Positions 46,933 to 58,974 of a stretch of 64,000 nt of DNA are shown one piece after another (position 1 is the stretch's first letter; each line of letters opens with the position of its first letter). The position numbers and the translations under genes were made by a program. The DNA lies in NCBI GenBank assembly GCA_036245805.1, contig BTRK01000001.1, forward strand, positions 38,452,995 to 38,516,994, written 5' to 3'. Under the pieces are notes generated by a model. That model worked only from the letters and a program-made list of their open reading frames with translations. It was not told where the DNA came from and did not search any database. Origin of the DNA: Pristionchus mayeri. Taxonomy: Eukaryota; Nematoda; Chromadorea; Rhabditida; Neodiplogasteridae.

Positions 46933-49900
46933 TCACTCTACATGGTATAATTTAATATTGAACCGCACGTTGATAGCAGCGTTGATAAAGATGAGATCTG
47001 CGCTAGGAAGGATCTTGCCCATTGTTGTGGAAAAGAAATAAACAACTGAAATTCGAGAAATATCCAGCAACATACTGCTGTTCCGTAACCAATGTGAACT
47101 TGTCGATTAGCAAATTTCCACTATCGAGCGGCTTTTCTGCAGAAGAGACTACTCACTCATTGTGATTATATAGGTGAGGGAGTGAATGCAAGTGACTGGA
47201 AGAAACTGCTTAATGGCGTAAATTGCCTGTATTCGATGAAAAGTTTTCTCCAAACAGAATTCGCCTCTCCTGAAATAATTTCGGAATCCGTTTATCATTT
47301 TGTAATGAACATGTTACAGGTAAATGTAAAGGTAAAGGTGCAGCCACGTCAAGCGGTTTTACAGTCGTCAAGAGACGACTACGCCAGGTGTAGTGCGGTG
47401 AGGCCGTCTACTGCTAGGACTAAGTATCCCTGCTGTCCCAAGGTGTTTCTAGGGAAGGGGACGTGTTAGGTGACACGCAATTCATTCATCGAGTCAAGAC
47501 TGAGTCACAATATTCTCAGAATACTCTAATATGATGAATAAACTCACTCTTTTCTCAGCTGTTTTCCATTAAACCACCATAGAGCTAGCGTAGAAAGTGT
47601 ATTCACCATGTCGACTCCAACCATTACGTAGAGATTCAGCATCATTGCCTGGTAATACAATTTTAAAATTTTTTTTCTAAAATATTAGGTTGTTGCGAAA
47701 GTCCTGTCGCGTGCTTAAATACACCGATTTCGGTTCTCTGGGATTTAGGTTGCCTAACCTCATAAAGTATGTTAGGTGCATGTATGCGCACCATAACCAT
47801 GTAGTTACCCATAGCGAAACTCCTATAGAAAACCTGAAAATTTCACGAATTGTATTTTGAGTGAAAAATGAGATAGAATAGGTTCCAAATTTAAGATAGC
47901 CATAAAGCAACTAGCGTCTTCTGAAATATTTCTTGTGAAATGTTACTAGAGGAAGGGTTGCTTGTTCAGATAACCCGAATAGGTCCATCATTTAAATCGG
48001 CTGCGAGCAATAATTGCGCCAAATAGGGTAGTTTTCGTCATTGAAATTTGAATATCCCGATTTTGAAAGCCGAATTTTGTCAAGGCGATATTCAACCAAC
48101 CCCAAACTGAAATAGTAAGTAAATCACCTCACACTACATGTATATCAGGATAATAGAGATTCCCAGATTCATCGGCAAGAAAATGAGATGCTAAAACATG
48201 TTTTCGAAAATTCTCATCCAACTTTGATTCCGAAATACATACAATTTTCAAGAAAGGCATTTGAGCGTGGCTATCCATTAACGTGCCCTGGTAATGCATG
48301 ACCAATGATGTTTATGAATATGATATAAGTTTGGGCATAGCACTCTTTTCCGAGGTGTATTAGGTTGATTCATAAGTTTTTTTCAATTTTCTATGTGCAG
48401 TTCAAAGTCACCTAAAAATCCCCATCCAAATCCTATCAGTTCAATTCCGTATCATTATTTAAGGGTATAGTTCACACTTTTTATCTTATTTCCGAATTGT
48501 GTCGAGCTTCAAAATCATGCAAGAAATTGAACGTTTACTAAGATCGAATTTTTCAAGAAAATTTTGAAATGCTTTAGCTCTCCGTAGTTTTGCAGGGAAA
48601 AATAGCTGTATTACTTCACATAAATTATTGAGAAGCGCCTTGAATCAGCTTTCCAAAAATAGGTTGAAATCGATGCTAGCCTAAGCAATCACAGTATTAG
48701 GGAACAACTAACAAGATAAGCAGATAAGAAATCCCACATGAGATGTCATTTGTCATGTCCTTTATGTTATAGAAACTGGCAAGCTTATATGGGCGCTGTA
48801 GTCTTACACTATTGGGCTACTTTATCATTAGTTAAATTTGAGATATCGCTTCATCATCATTTCAAAACAGAGAATTATCGAAAATCCGAGTATTAACCAA
48901 ATTAATCACAATTTTGACTTTTTATTGATCAGTTTTAGTGCCCATCACCTGACTTTGCAGGTATCCCTTGACTATGGGAAGCAATTAACGGATAGTTCGA
49001 GGGTTGCCGATGCTGATGAACACACAAACGTGGGGCCTCTATCCATAGTCTAATTAGGAAGCTGTGAAATGCACTGATTTCGATGTGCAAATTCCATCGT
49101 AACAATGTTGATGACTGCAGCTTTTGGTTGTAATGATAAAAGCCCTCCATAACGAAAATATAAGCATCTTATGTACGGATCGTTATGCTAAGATAGTTTT
49201 GGTTTCGACAGGGCAATGGACACAGAAGCGCAGTGAAGGAAACTCATTTTGGCCATGGCGGTCTGAACACCACTATGAAATTAGAACCTTTCCTGAAATT
49301 GTCCTTTGCGCCAAATCCGAATCGCATGTACTATTGTGATGTACATTCATGACACTTCAGAATAGTGTTGATTAATTTGCCCAATCACGACTCACGGGAA
49401 AGATTTACACTGAGAAAGTCGCAGCTACATTCGTAGCCGCGGCTACTTTGATCTAACACTATGGCCTCAAGCCACTCTCAAGAGGTCTGTACCAAAGTGC
49501 GCTAAAGAGAGCATCCATGCTCTAATAATATGTGAATATCATAATGAAAATCAATTAGAAACAAACACCGGAATATGTGAAAACTTCAAAAGTAAAAATT
49601 GGAAAAAACTTATGAATCAGCCTGATAGTAAACGCATAAACGACCATGCGGGTAACCTCACTCTGCAAGGTTTCGTCTAACACTTTGAATTTCTAAATAA
49701 TTCTTCAGCTGTGGACTAAAGTGCGCTAGAAAGTCCACTGAATACCTCATCGATTATAATTAGTTAGATGATATTGAAAGATGAAGTAAAGACTATAGGG
49801 GCTACAAAGTCCAAGAGTTGAGACGCGACAAGACTTTCGCAACAACCTGATATTAAAATAAATAAATAAACTCACCAGCTCACTGGACTTGGTGAATGAA

Positions 49901-50782
49901 GTGCAATAGGGAGTGAGTCCTTCAAGAGATTCCCTGCTGAACGTGAGATAGCCAAACACACAGGGACATAGCATCTTGAACTATATACATTGGAAAAAAT
50001 ATTCGGATACAACAAGCAAACCGAGCCAATTATGAATACCCGAGAAGTGAATTTCTGCAACTGAATTCCGTAATTAAAAGTTGATTGGAGGCGCTGGATT
50101 GTGATTCCAACATGAATAACGCCAAAGCCAAGCAGAGCCGGTGCCCCAATCCATCGGAGAAAACACCATTTCTGAGAAAAAAGTATATTTAAAAAAATCA
50201 TATTTCGTATTTGATTCTCTAAATACACATTAAGGATATGAAGATAATATTTTTGCCTTTCTTACGCTAGAAATCTGAGCGTCACATGGTGTCACAGCTG
50301 AATAGCGGGATATGAGATGTACAACCTGCGATAATTTTAAAAGAGATTTGATGGCGGATAAAAGCATTTCCTGCTTATCCGATGTAATTATAGTCGTCAG
50401 ATTGCGTTATTTGATCATGTCCGTTTCTTACTTGAATTGAACCAATCGCTGCAGCATGTACTATGCAAAGGAGAAATAGCGCGACAATGAGCTCCTTAAA
50501 CAGACATAACTGATTAAAATGGCGATTGTTAGCTCTTATTAACCTTAGTAGAGGCCTCGAAAATCGAGTTGTGCACGTACTTCAGTGCGGTGTACACACA
50601 GAGAACAATTGACGCGAGCGAGACGACAGCCTACAAATAAAATAAAATAAATAAATAAATAAAATGAATATTCAATGGAAGCAAGCATACTTGTATCCAC
50701 TCCACGATATGGAGACCGGTGGAAGCGTATAGTTCCTCAGCGAGCCCACAATCATTGTTTATTTCATCGAGCAGAAGAGATG
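46933..50782 (-). CDS. Seven-transmembrane chemoreceptor, SRA/SRAB-like
   Basis: Nine minus-strand exons join in phase: about 50688-50782, 50544-50630, 50432-50509, 50266-50325, 50040-50171, 49876-49974, 47548-47648, 47157-47269, 46933-47043. They encode about 292 residues with successive hydrophobic segments: AVVSLASIVLCVYTAL, LIVALFLLCIVHAAAIG, GAPALLGFGVIHVGITI, MMLNLYVMVGVDMVNTL, and two near the end. An early Cys (NNDCGLAEEL), a second Cys after helix 2 (TPCDAQ) and HNSIFEASTK in the first loop fit nematode SRA/SRAB-type serpentine receptors, which are G-protein-coupled odorant receptors of sensory neurons. Class assignment is from family resemblance only. The first coding exon with ATG was not found. 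The intron 47649-49875 (2.2 kb) is almost filled by nested mariner-like elements. Length fits the family (about 330). Confidence 0.75.
47331..47440. repeat. SINE-like dispersed repeat, copy in the chemoreceptor intron
   Basis: GGTAAAGGTGCAGCCACGTC and CGTCAAGAGACGACTACG match the family at 17360. Lies between the 47157 and 47548 exons. Confidence 0.7.
47685..49850. mobile_element. Mariner-like element (outer), interrupted by a second element
   Basis: Inverted ends TTAGGTTGTTGCGAAAGTC and GACTTTCGCAACAACCTGA, with TA at both sides (47683-47684, 49851-49852) as target duplication. This TIR type is typical of mariner-family elements. Without the nested element it is about 898 bp, too short for a full mariner, and no transposase frame is seen. 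Confidence 0.85.
48360..49625. mobile_element. Mariner-like element (inner, nested)
   Basis: Inverted ends TTAGGTTGATTCATAAGTT and AACTTATGAATCAGCCTGA with TA duplications at 48358-48359 and 49626-49627. At 1266 bp it has the length of a full mariner, yet all frames are broken and I could not recognise transposase motifs, so it is a decayed or internally replaced copy. Confidence 0.83.
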
Positions 50783-51565
50783 CTTTAAATTACAACTGTG
50801 AACGCTTAATTGCACCCCAGGCTCGAATATCACATTACAAAAACATCTCTATGAAAACTTATTTAGCATGTAGAGAGAACTCAAATACAATGTGTGCACA
50901 CGTCTTTCCCTATTTATGCTCCGACTCTCGGATGAATAAGATGAAGAATGAGAAGGGTGCACCTCATTTCAATAGATGTTTCCCCTCCTATAAGAGATAC
51001 TACATGCATGACGCAATCATGAACAAAGATGTGCGTAATCGTATGATCATTGTTCAAAATTCCGTGATCATTTGGTGTGCAGAAAATAAACTCGGAAATA
51101 AACAATGCAAAAAACATTGAGTTACGTTGTAATTCAGGTATTTTCAAGTTCGGAATCCGAATCATCATGCGAAAAGGATATATAGGACAGACACTCTTTC
51201 TCCCTCCAAGTGGGCGGCGCTTCCCGTCTCTAGTTCTGTTTAAATTTGGTACGGAATACTTACCGCTAAATAAATACTTTCATAGGAAGTGTGCCATGTA
51301 GACGATCGAACACTTATACATACAATGATATCATTTACAAATGGATTTTAATTCACATTTCCGTACCACATTTCCAATGAGCTTTCTCGAAACATTTATC
51401 AGACATGTACTGTAAAAAGCCGAGAAAGAGAAACATAATTCGGGCCTTCGCATCTTCATTCGACATACTCGCCGATCGTCAAGTTAAAAAAAAAATGTTA
51501 ACACAAAAAATATGCGAAATGAAGAGACGGTGGCCCGACTTTCGAAATCTAGTTATGTAGTTTGA
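50783..51565. other. 5' flank of the chemoreceptor gene and 3' flank of gene G
   Basis: The plus-strand ORF at 50719-51120 overlaps the antisense of chemoreceptor exons and has no homology, so I treat it as chance. The missing first exon of the chemoreceptor should lie here but was not found. Confidence 0.4.
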
Positions 51566-51999
51566 TCAGTGCTTCTCACGAGCAGAATGATTCTTGAGCT
51601 CCGTTTCTGTTCTAAACGCTTGGTAGCACGTTCTGCACTGTTTGTGCACAACACCCATATGCCGGTCCATATTTCCCTTAAATAAATATTTTCCAAATTA
51701 GTCAATTGGCGATAGTGCAATAATAAGATATTTCGAAACACATACATTTCTATAAAAATTTCTAGCCTGATTGAAAAAATACCCGGGTCTAACACATGAA
51801 CTCTCGATTTGTTGCGCTGCACTCTTCAACTATGAAATCGAGCTATCGTGAATTATGGTGATGCAATTTTTGTTTGTATATTAATTACAATAATATAGGA
51901 AATATGTAAACATATCGACCTTTACAGCGAACTTCAGGGTGCATCGAGCAGCGGGACACTTGTATGGACGCTCACCTAATATGTTAATCAAATTTTAAT

Positions 52000-53252
52000 T
52001 TAACACGTGTATCACGAGCCAGTGGATGGAAAATCACCCCCTCGGAAACATTTTCAAATTTGTACCAGATTGGACTCTTATTATAGTGTTAAAATACTCT
52101 AGACGTAAGATTCCGAAAAAGTCATTGGTTCCAGAGCCGGCATTTAGGAATTTTCCGGTTTTGCTTCCGGCTATGCTGAATCTCAGCTCCCAGATGAGCT
52201 GGAGGGATGGCGCTGGGTTTAAAATGTGCGGAAAAATCCAAAAACTTTACTGTCTAGTGCATTGCGATCCGACAAAATAAAAACGGGCCGTGCGAAAAAC
52301 CAATTTTGGCCTCAAATTAAAAATATTTTCCCTATCAAGTAGTAGAGTGATACAGATTTTTAATGCAGATTATGAAAGAAGAAGTGTAAGTGTACAATAT
52401 AAAAATATAAAAACCGAATTCGATCTGCCTTCAACTTGGCATTTTTTTTACACAAACATGCCACTATGAAGAAAAAGTCGAAAAAATGCATTTTTGTGAA
52501 CTCTGATTTTTCTTCTTTAAACGCTCAAATATGGTTGTTGGTGAACAGCATGAGTTGAAAATCCTCTTTTGGGGGCATAGTTCTTCAAGGATAAGCTCGA
52601 CATGCCAAAATATTTCGAAAATTTGCCAAATTTTTAATTAAAAAAATTTGATTGAAAAATATGAGTAGAACCATGCTCCAAAAGAGGATTTTCAACACAT
52701 GCTTTTCACCAACAACCATATTTGACCGTTTAAAGAAGAAAAATCAGAGTTCACAAAAATGCATTTTTTCGACTTTTTATTCATAGTTGCATGTTTGTGT
52801 AAAAAATGCCAAGTTGAAGGCAGATCGAACTTGGTTTTTATATTTTTATATTGTACACTTACACTTCTTCTTTCATAATCTGCATTAAAAATCTGTATCA
52901 CTCTACTACTTGATAGGGAAAATATTTTTAATTTGAGGCCCAAATTGGTTTTTACGACGGCCCGTTTTTATATTTTGTCGGATCGCTTTGCACTAGACAG
53001 TAAAGTTTTTGGAAATGATTTTACGCACATTTCAAGCCCAGCGCCATCTCTCCAGCTCATCTGGGAGCTGAGATTCAGCATAGCTGGAAGCAAAACCGGA
53101 AAATTCCTAAATTCCGGCTCTGGAACCAATGACCCATATTTTTCGAAATCGTATGTCTAGGATATTCAACCACTTTAATTAGATTCAAATCTGGCACAAC
53201 TTTTTTGAAAATGTTCCCGCACTCCTCCACTGGCTCGTGATACACGTGTTAA
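52000..53252. mobile_element. TTAA-flanked palindromic element, copy B
   Basis: TTAA at 52000-52003 and 53249-53252, ends CACGTGTATCACGAG inverted. The whole 1.25 kb folds on itself around about 52620, with long stretches of near identity (for example CAACAACCATATTTGA and its complement). Ends and subterminal words match copy A at 21540-23014, but the centre differs. Intronic in gene G, 24 bp from the exon at 51920-51975. Confidence 0.87.
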
Positions 53253-53417
53253 TTAAGATTATAATCTAATTTTAATTAAAATTCAGATTAAGAGATCAAT
53301 TACCATCGCAAATTTACACATCACTCTTTTTCAAATATTCAATGTTCCTTCGCTGCGTATGAGCTGCGGATGTCCGCATGAACAAATGAAAGATATTATA
53401 ATAAATCGCAATTGTAT

Positions 53418-53566
53418 TTAAGAGACTGGCTCGGTAAGATTCGAGGGTTCGCCTGTTGTGGCTGGACATCATCATCGCCGATCTGGACCAACATTTTTTC
53501 GTGGATACCCCCATGGGTCCTCTTCACTAAATCGAGTATTAGATGGGTCATGCTCTTGAAACTTAG
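53418..53566 (-). repeat. Inverted duplicate segment, left arm
   Basis: Reverse complement of 59777-59910 with scattered mismatches. The minus strand has a short open frame with MTHLILDLVKRTHGGI and IGDDDVQP, then shifts frame before ESYRASL. It looks like a decayed exon or an internal part of a repeat. Confidence 0.75.
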
Positions 53567-53649
53567 AAAAGTCGGGTCATCAAAATTTGGAAACTCGAAA
53601 TTCAGCAAAATTCAGAGGTGGGATCTAGGTCCGAGGTTAGTGTGGTTTA

Positions 53650-54616
53650 TTAACATACTAACCTAGGCAACAAAAAAACGAGTTATATTTCGTTCCGAAA
53701 ATGCAATCGAAAACTGGTTTTTCATGTTTTAAAATTGAGTTTTAATAATTTTTAAAATTTAAATCGAAAAACCGCAAACAAACCTAGTGCACATATTGTA
53801 GAGCGGAGAATTCGCGTTGAATGACTCCTTAGCGAATTAAAATTTTTGAGGCATGTTTTTCGATAATTGGCCCTAAAGGTAGATCAAAAGTAAAAATTTA
53901 TCAGAAACCCTTCATGTTGGTGCTCATCTTTTAGATCTCGTCGAGCTGATCAAGGTTTATGTTAAACGTTTTCATGAAAATGTGATTCAAGCATTTTATG
54001 AGTGCTTGAATAGGGCAGTTTTAGCATGCACGCTGAATTGATTAAAATACAATTGATCATAATTCTCCAGGAACAAACTTTCACGAAAAATGGTTAACAT
54101 GAACATTGTTCAGCTCGACGAGCTCTACAAAATGAGCACCATGACGGCTCATTCGACGCAGAATTTCATTATCTACAAAATGCCTTACATGCCGTCATGC
54201 GATTTTTTGTTTTAATATTGTAAAATAATTTATTATCATTTTTAGTACAGTCTCTCGAAAATGCCCTTTTCTAGCGCTCATAAAATGCTTGAATCAAATT
54301 TTCATGAAAAACGTTTAACATAGACATTGATCAGCTCGACGAGATCTACAACATGAGCACCAACATGAAGGGTTTCTGATAACTTTTTATTTTTGATCTA
54401 CATTTAGGTCCAATTATCGGAAAACATGCCCCAACATTTTTCATTCGCTAAGGGTCAATCGACGCAGAATTTTCCGATCTACAACATGTGCTGTAGGTTT
54501 GTTTGCGGTTTTTCGATTTAAATTTTAAAAATTAATAAAACTGAATTTCAAAACATGAAAAACCAATTTTCGGAACGAATTATAACTCGTTTTTGTTGCC
54601 TAGGTTAGTATGTTAA
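53650..54616. mobile_element. TTAA-flanked palindromic element, second family
   Basis: TTAA at 53650-53653 and 54613-54616; inverted ends CATACTAACCTAGGCAAC. Arms of about 360 bp (for example GATCAGCTCGACGAGAT and its complement) surround a centre near 54140. 967 bp, no coding frame. Confidence 0.85.
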
Positions 54617-55105
54617 TAAGAGAGGAATCGCGAGAGAATCACCCATCCGCGGCGGTAACACAAAGTTCATCGTATCCCGACGTAAACGCAGGCTAAGGTA
54701 TTTCAAATGATGCTTGTTCAAACTGCGTCGTCAGAATTTTTATAACTGTCGTCATCTTCGAGATTCAGAAGGCCAAACTTGGGACACTCAATTTTTAAGG
54801 GTCAAATCGAGGACACTTAAATGACCATAACTTAGTTTAAAATGACGACAGAAAGTCGTTCTTTTTTTAGAGAGAAAGCTGAAAACATTCTCTACAACTT
54901 TTACATGGAACATTTCATTCCCTGTGCATTTCCGTGTGCGGGGTGGTCGGGTTGACCAAAAATGACCGAAATCTGGAAATCGGAAAAACCCCCCTGAATG
55001 ATTATGCGCGTTTTAAAGACACTATATGTGACTAACTTGACGCCAAAAATCAGCCAAATCTGAATGGGTATAAAAAACGGGTCTCACTTTGGCTCGGTGC
55101 AATAA
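54617..55105. other. Unassigned DNA between palindrome and LINE
   Basis: No gene or recognised repeat. The boundary with the LINE 3' end is not sharp. Confidence 0.4.
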
Positions 55106-55246
55106 AAACGAGTAATAATAATTTATCATGTGTGACAGCACAGAGTTATAGAATGATTGCTACTGGAAATAAGGACATGATATTACGATGCCATGACTTG
55201 ATGACAAAGGGAAAAATGGCAATAAATAAGTTTAAGAGAGAGCTAA

Positions 55247-57753
55247 TTAGCAGTAATGAGAGTAAGCAATGTTATGGATTGATTTTACTCTAAGTGAGAA
55301 CAATTCACTATTTCTAGAGATGACAATATTATGAGGGATACAGTTCCACAAGGGAACTGCTCTATTGGTGAGAAAGGAATGGTAAAAAGTGGAAGTGGAA
55401 CGGCGTTTACGTAATTGAAAAAGATTTGACGAGATAAGTCTATACTCTGAGGGGACCAAAGTTCGGAGCAATATTCGAGTATAGGGCGGACGTAAGTAAC
55501 AAAGAGACGAGAATACAGTTGAGGATTTTTGGAGACAAAGGATCGCAGGATGTATGAGCAACGAGAACGGGCCTTTGAGATCTTACTAGATATGTGTGCG
55601 CTGAACTCAAGTTTATTAGAGTATGTGACTCCTAGATCGGTGAACTGGGATACGGTAGGGAGATAAGTGCCATTAAGAGTGAAGATAGAGGGGGGAAGTG
55701 ATCTTCCAATTAGCATTGTTTCGGTCTTAGTGAGGGATACGGTAAGGCCCCAGTCAGATGACCACTTATATAGAATCTCAAGAGAGGATTGGAGAGAGGC
55801 AGGGTCAGAGTAAGACCAGAGTTTAACATCATCTGCGTAAAGAATACAGTGTACATTAGGAGGAAGTAAGGAGGGCAGGTCACTGATGTAAAGGGAGAAA
55901 AGAAGGGGTCCTAAAACAGAGCCTTGGGGAACTCCTGAGAGGGCAGGGAAAGAAGGAGAGGAAGAGGCATTGATGGAGACAGATTGTGATCTACCGAATA
56001 AGAAAGAGCGAATCCAGGACAGGAGGGAACCACAAATGCCTAGAAGTGAACATTTGTGAATGAGTAAGTCGATTGGGATAGAGTCAAAGGCGCGAGAGAA
56101 ATCGATAAATGTAACAGAAATGTAGTGGCCATCGTTAAGTGCAGAGTGCCATTGAGAGAATGAGTTAAGAAGTGCAGATGTACATGATCTCCGCGGCCGG
56201 AAACCATGTTGGTAAGGGGAGATGAGATTATGCTCGGAAAGGTAATTCCAGAGAGTCTCGCCTACGATTCTCTCCATAACTTTGGACGACGAACTGGTAA
56301 GTGAGATAGGTCGATAAGAGGTGGCAGAATTTTTTGCCCCTTTGCGCTTATAGATTGCCTTGACTTTGGCAGTCTTCCAAATGGAGGGAGAGGTGCCATG
56401 AAGTAAGAATCTATTGAAGAGGATGGAGAGAGGGATGCAAATGTGTGGGGCGGTACGCTTTAGAAAGACATAGGGAATGTTATCGGGAGAGGATGATGTG
56501 CGAGGGGGGAGGCGAGAGAGGAACTTGGCTACTAAGAGAGGGGAGATGTCAACATAATCAATAGAGGCGGGGGAAGAGAGAGTACATGTGGAAGGGATGG
56601 CTAGGAAGGAACGATTGTAAGAAACAGAAAAATGGCGTGCTAATTCACATGCCTTAGATAAGTCAGATACGCAGAGAGAACCGTCGGGAGAGACTAATGA
56701 GGGGATAGTATCGGATAAATCTTTGATTCGCGTACTTGCATAAGAGAAGAAAGATTTGAGGTTGTTTGATTTTGCCAGACGGTTTTCCCTACTCCTAGCC
56801 GTGTGTTTGATCGATTGTTTAAGTGAGCGACATGCAGAAAAGTAGTCATTAAAGGATCGCCTCCTATACAATTTCCTACATTTACGAATAAGGCGAATAG
56901 AGCGGAAGGAAAAACGTATGCGCTTCCGATTGAACGAGCGGAGGGGGACGTATTTTTCAATGATAGAGTGAATAATTGTAAGGAAATTAGAGTAGAGTAT
57001 GTCAGGATCAGAGGAAGAGGAAAGTAGAGAAGTCCAGTCGATGGAATCAATCTGTGAGCAGATTGAATTCCGATCGACCTGACTGTAATCTCTACGTGGA
57101 GGGGGAATGGCGGGAGGAAGGGAGATAGGAAGAGAAAACCGAACAATAGAGTGGTCGAACGACGGAAGCGGGGGTTCAACGAAACAGTCATCAACGAGAT
57201 GGATATTAGAGGTGAAAACTAGATCGAGAATATTTAGATTGCGAGTGGGCGAGGAAACTATTTGGTGGAGTGGGAGTGATCGGGAGAAAGAGAGAAGTGC
57301 GTTGGAATGAGGACTGGTAGATGAGAGGGAAAGGGAGAGCCAATCGATTTCCTTGCAGTTAAAGTCACCTACTACGACAATAGGGGAGAGATGAGAACAG
57401 TTCAAATCATAGATATACTCAAGGCACTCGTTAAAAGACTCAATACAGCACGAAGGACTGCGATAGACACAAATAATGATCAGTGAAATGGAGGGTGTGA
57501 GGGTGACCTGACAAGATACTAGCTGGCAGTAAACTGAAAAGGATCGGGATGAAATAATTGAGGAGGGGAGCGAACTATCAATAAGAATGGCGACTCCTCC
57601 ACCTAGTATGGATGGGTCTCGGTCAGATCTGTACACTACGTATCGGTCAAAGGAGAGCATTGCGTCAGTTAAGGTCAGGGGAGAAGCCCACGTTTCGGTA
57701 AGGTTCAGGATGGACTTGTTTGAGGACAGGGCGTATTGTTCTAATGTGTGCAT
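55247..57753 (-). pseudogene. LINE ORF2: endonuclease and reverse transcriptase, broken near the C-terminus
   Basis: 822 residues in one frame (to 55285). The N-terminal APE-type endonuclease has LTETW, VVVGDFNC and SFDHS motifs. RT motifs follow in order: RPISLTSSSSKVMERI, HGFRPRRSC, FIDFSRAFDS, GVPQGSVLGPLLF, and the catalytic box YADD near 55825-55836. The last part of the family's C-terminus (NRAVPLWNCIP) lies in another frame, 55247 to about 55440, and the region between the two is shorter than usual, so a deletion with frameshift is likely near 55430. The start at 57753 may be internal: the usual first endonuclease residues are not evident upstream. Known role: target nicking and reverse transcription of the element's RNA. 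Confidence 0.85.
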
Positions 57754-57984
57754 CTTAGACAGCGCAGAGCGACAATTAATTAACGAGCATTTAATAGAGC
57801 GAGAATGACTATTGGAATCAGAAGAGACAAGGCTGTTTGGGGGAGGGAAAGAGACGCGATGGGGAGATGAGTGAGAGATAGGGGGATGGGAAAAGCTAGG
57901 GAGAGGCGAGAGATTACGCTGGGGTGAGGAGAGTGCAGAGAAAGAGAGGGAAGGACTGAACTGAGAGACCCCTAGAGGAATGAC

Positions 57985-58974
57985 CTAGCTGGCTTTGAGC
58001 GTGTGACCATTATGGAGAGAGGGGGAAACGACAGTGACGATAGACGAGGAGGAGTCGTCGAGGGAAGGGGGAGGAGAGAGGGTGTGAGGGGCTTTGGGAG
58101 CCGGCTCACCGGGCATTCCACCAGACGACGGACGAGCACGTCGACGAGAGCCGGAGGCCGAGATTGAGGCACTTCCACGACCACGATGGCTTTGTCTGGC
58201 ACGAGAACGAGAAGAACCCTGACCTCTATCTGAGAACAGGGGATTGAGAGGGAAGGGGAGGGGGAAGTGGGAGAGAGATGAGAGAAGGGAAGGTGCACTC
58301 TCTCTGGATGAGGCTGCTCTCTTATCAATCTCGGCCTTCATACCTTCAGGGAGATCTCGACACTCTCGCAGCTGGACAATCTCGAGATTCCTTACCACGA
58401 ATCTTATCTTACTAGATTCCAGATTTCTCTCGTATGCCTATCTCTTCAGCTTTCGCTCGAGATAGAGCTGGTCCAACGTGTAGTCCGGTCGGATGTACGA
58501 ACGGGTGGAGCCAGTAAGGCGACCGCATTTGACGCGGATCGCCTCGGTCAGGAACAGCGTTCGACTGGCTGCACTATCTAGCTGGATCTTGATGATCCTT
58601 GGATGAGTACTGCCATCTCTCCTTACCTGAGGATGGCGGAAGAACGTTACCTTCTCCTCATCGAGCAGCTTGTTCAGCTGGGGATTGTTGATCTCGTTGA
58701 AGATTCTCAGCAGGAGCTCCTTGTCCTTCCTTACCGTATCCTCTTCGTTGTCTCCCTCGGGGACGTTCACGAGATCCACCCGAGTGGCCTTACTATCAAG
58801 CGTGTCCTTCTGGGAGAGGACAGAGGCAACAGCGGCCTTGACATCGAGAGAGGAGGGAGTCGCAATGGGCGACTTGAGGAGATGGGTCACGAGCAGACGG
58901 ACAAGCTCGGTCAGGTTATCGATCGATTTCTGCTGCTGCGTGAACAGCTTGCGCAGTTCTGGATCGACGGCCAT
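57985..58974 (-). pseudogene. LINE ORF1 with in-frame amber stop
   Basis: Starts at 58974 (MAVDPELRKLFTQQQ). A coiled-coil-like N-terminus is followed by an RRM-like section (VNVPEGDNEEDTV, PRIIKIQLDS) and YIRPDYTLDQLYLERKL, as in CR1/jockey ORF1 RNA-binding proteins. TAG at 58438-58440 ends the frame at residue 178. The same frame is then open to 57985 with LRECRDLPEG and an Arg/Ser-rich tail, so a point change to stop is likely. Role in the family: RNA-binding chaperone of the retrotransposition particle. Confidence 0.75.

Noticed and set aside
50719..51120. Plus-strand ORF of 133 residues
   Set aside because: Its first part is antisense to chemoreceptor exon sequence and its composition shows no protein-like pattern or domain.
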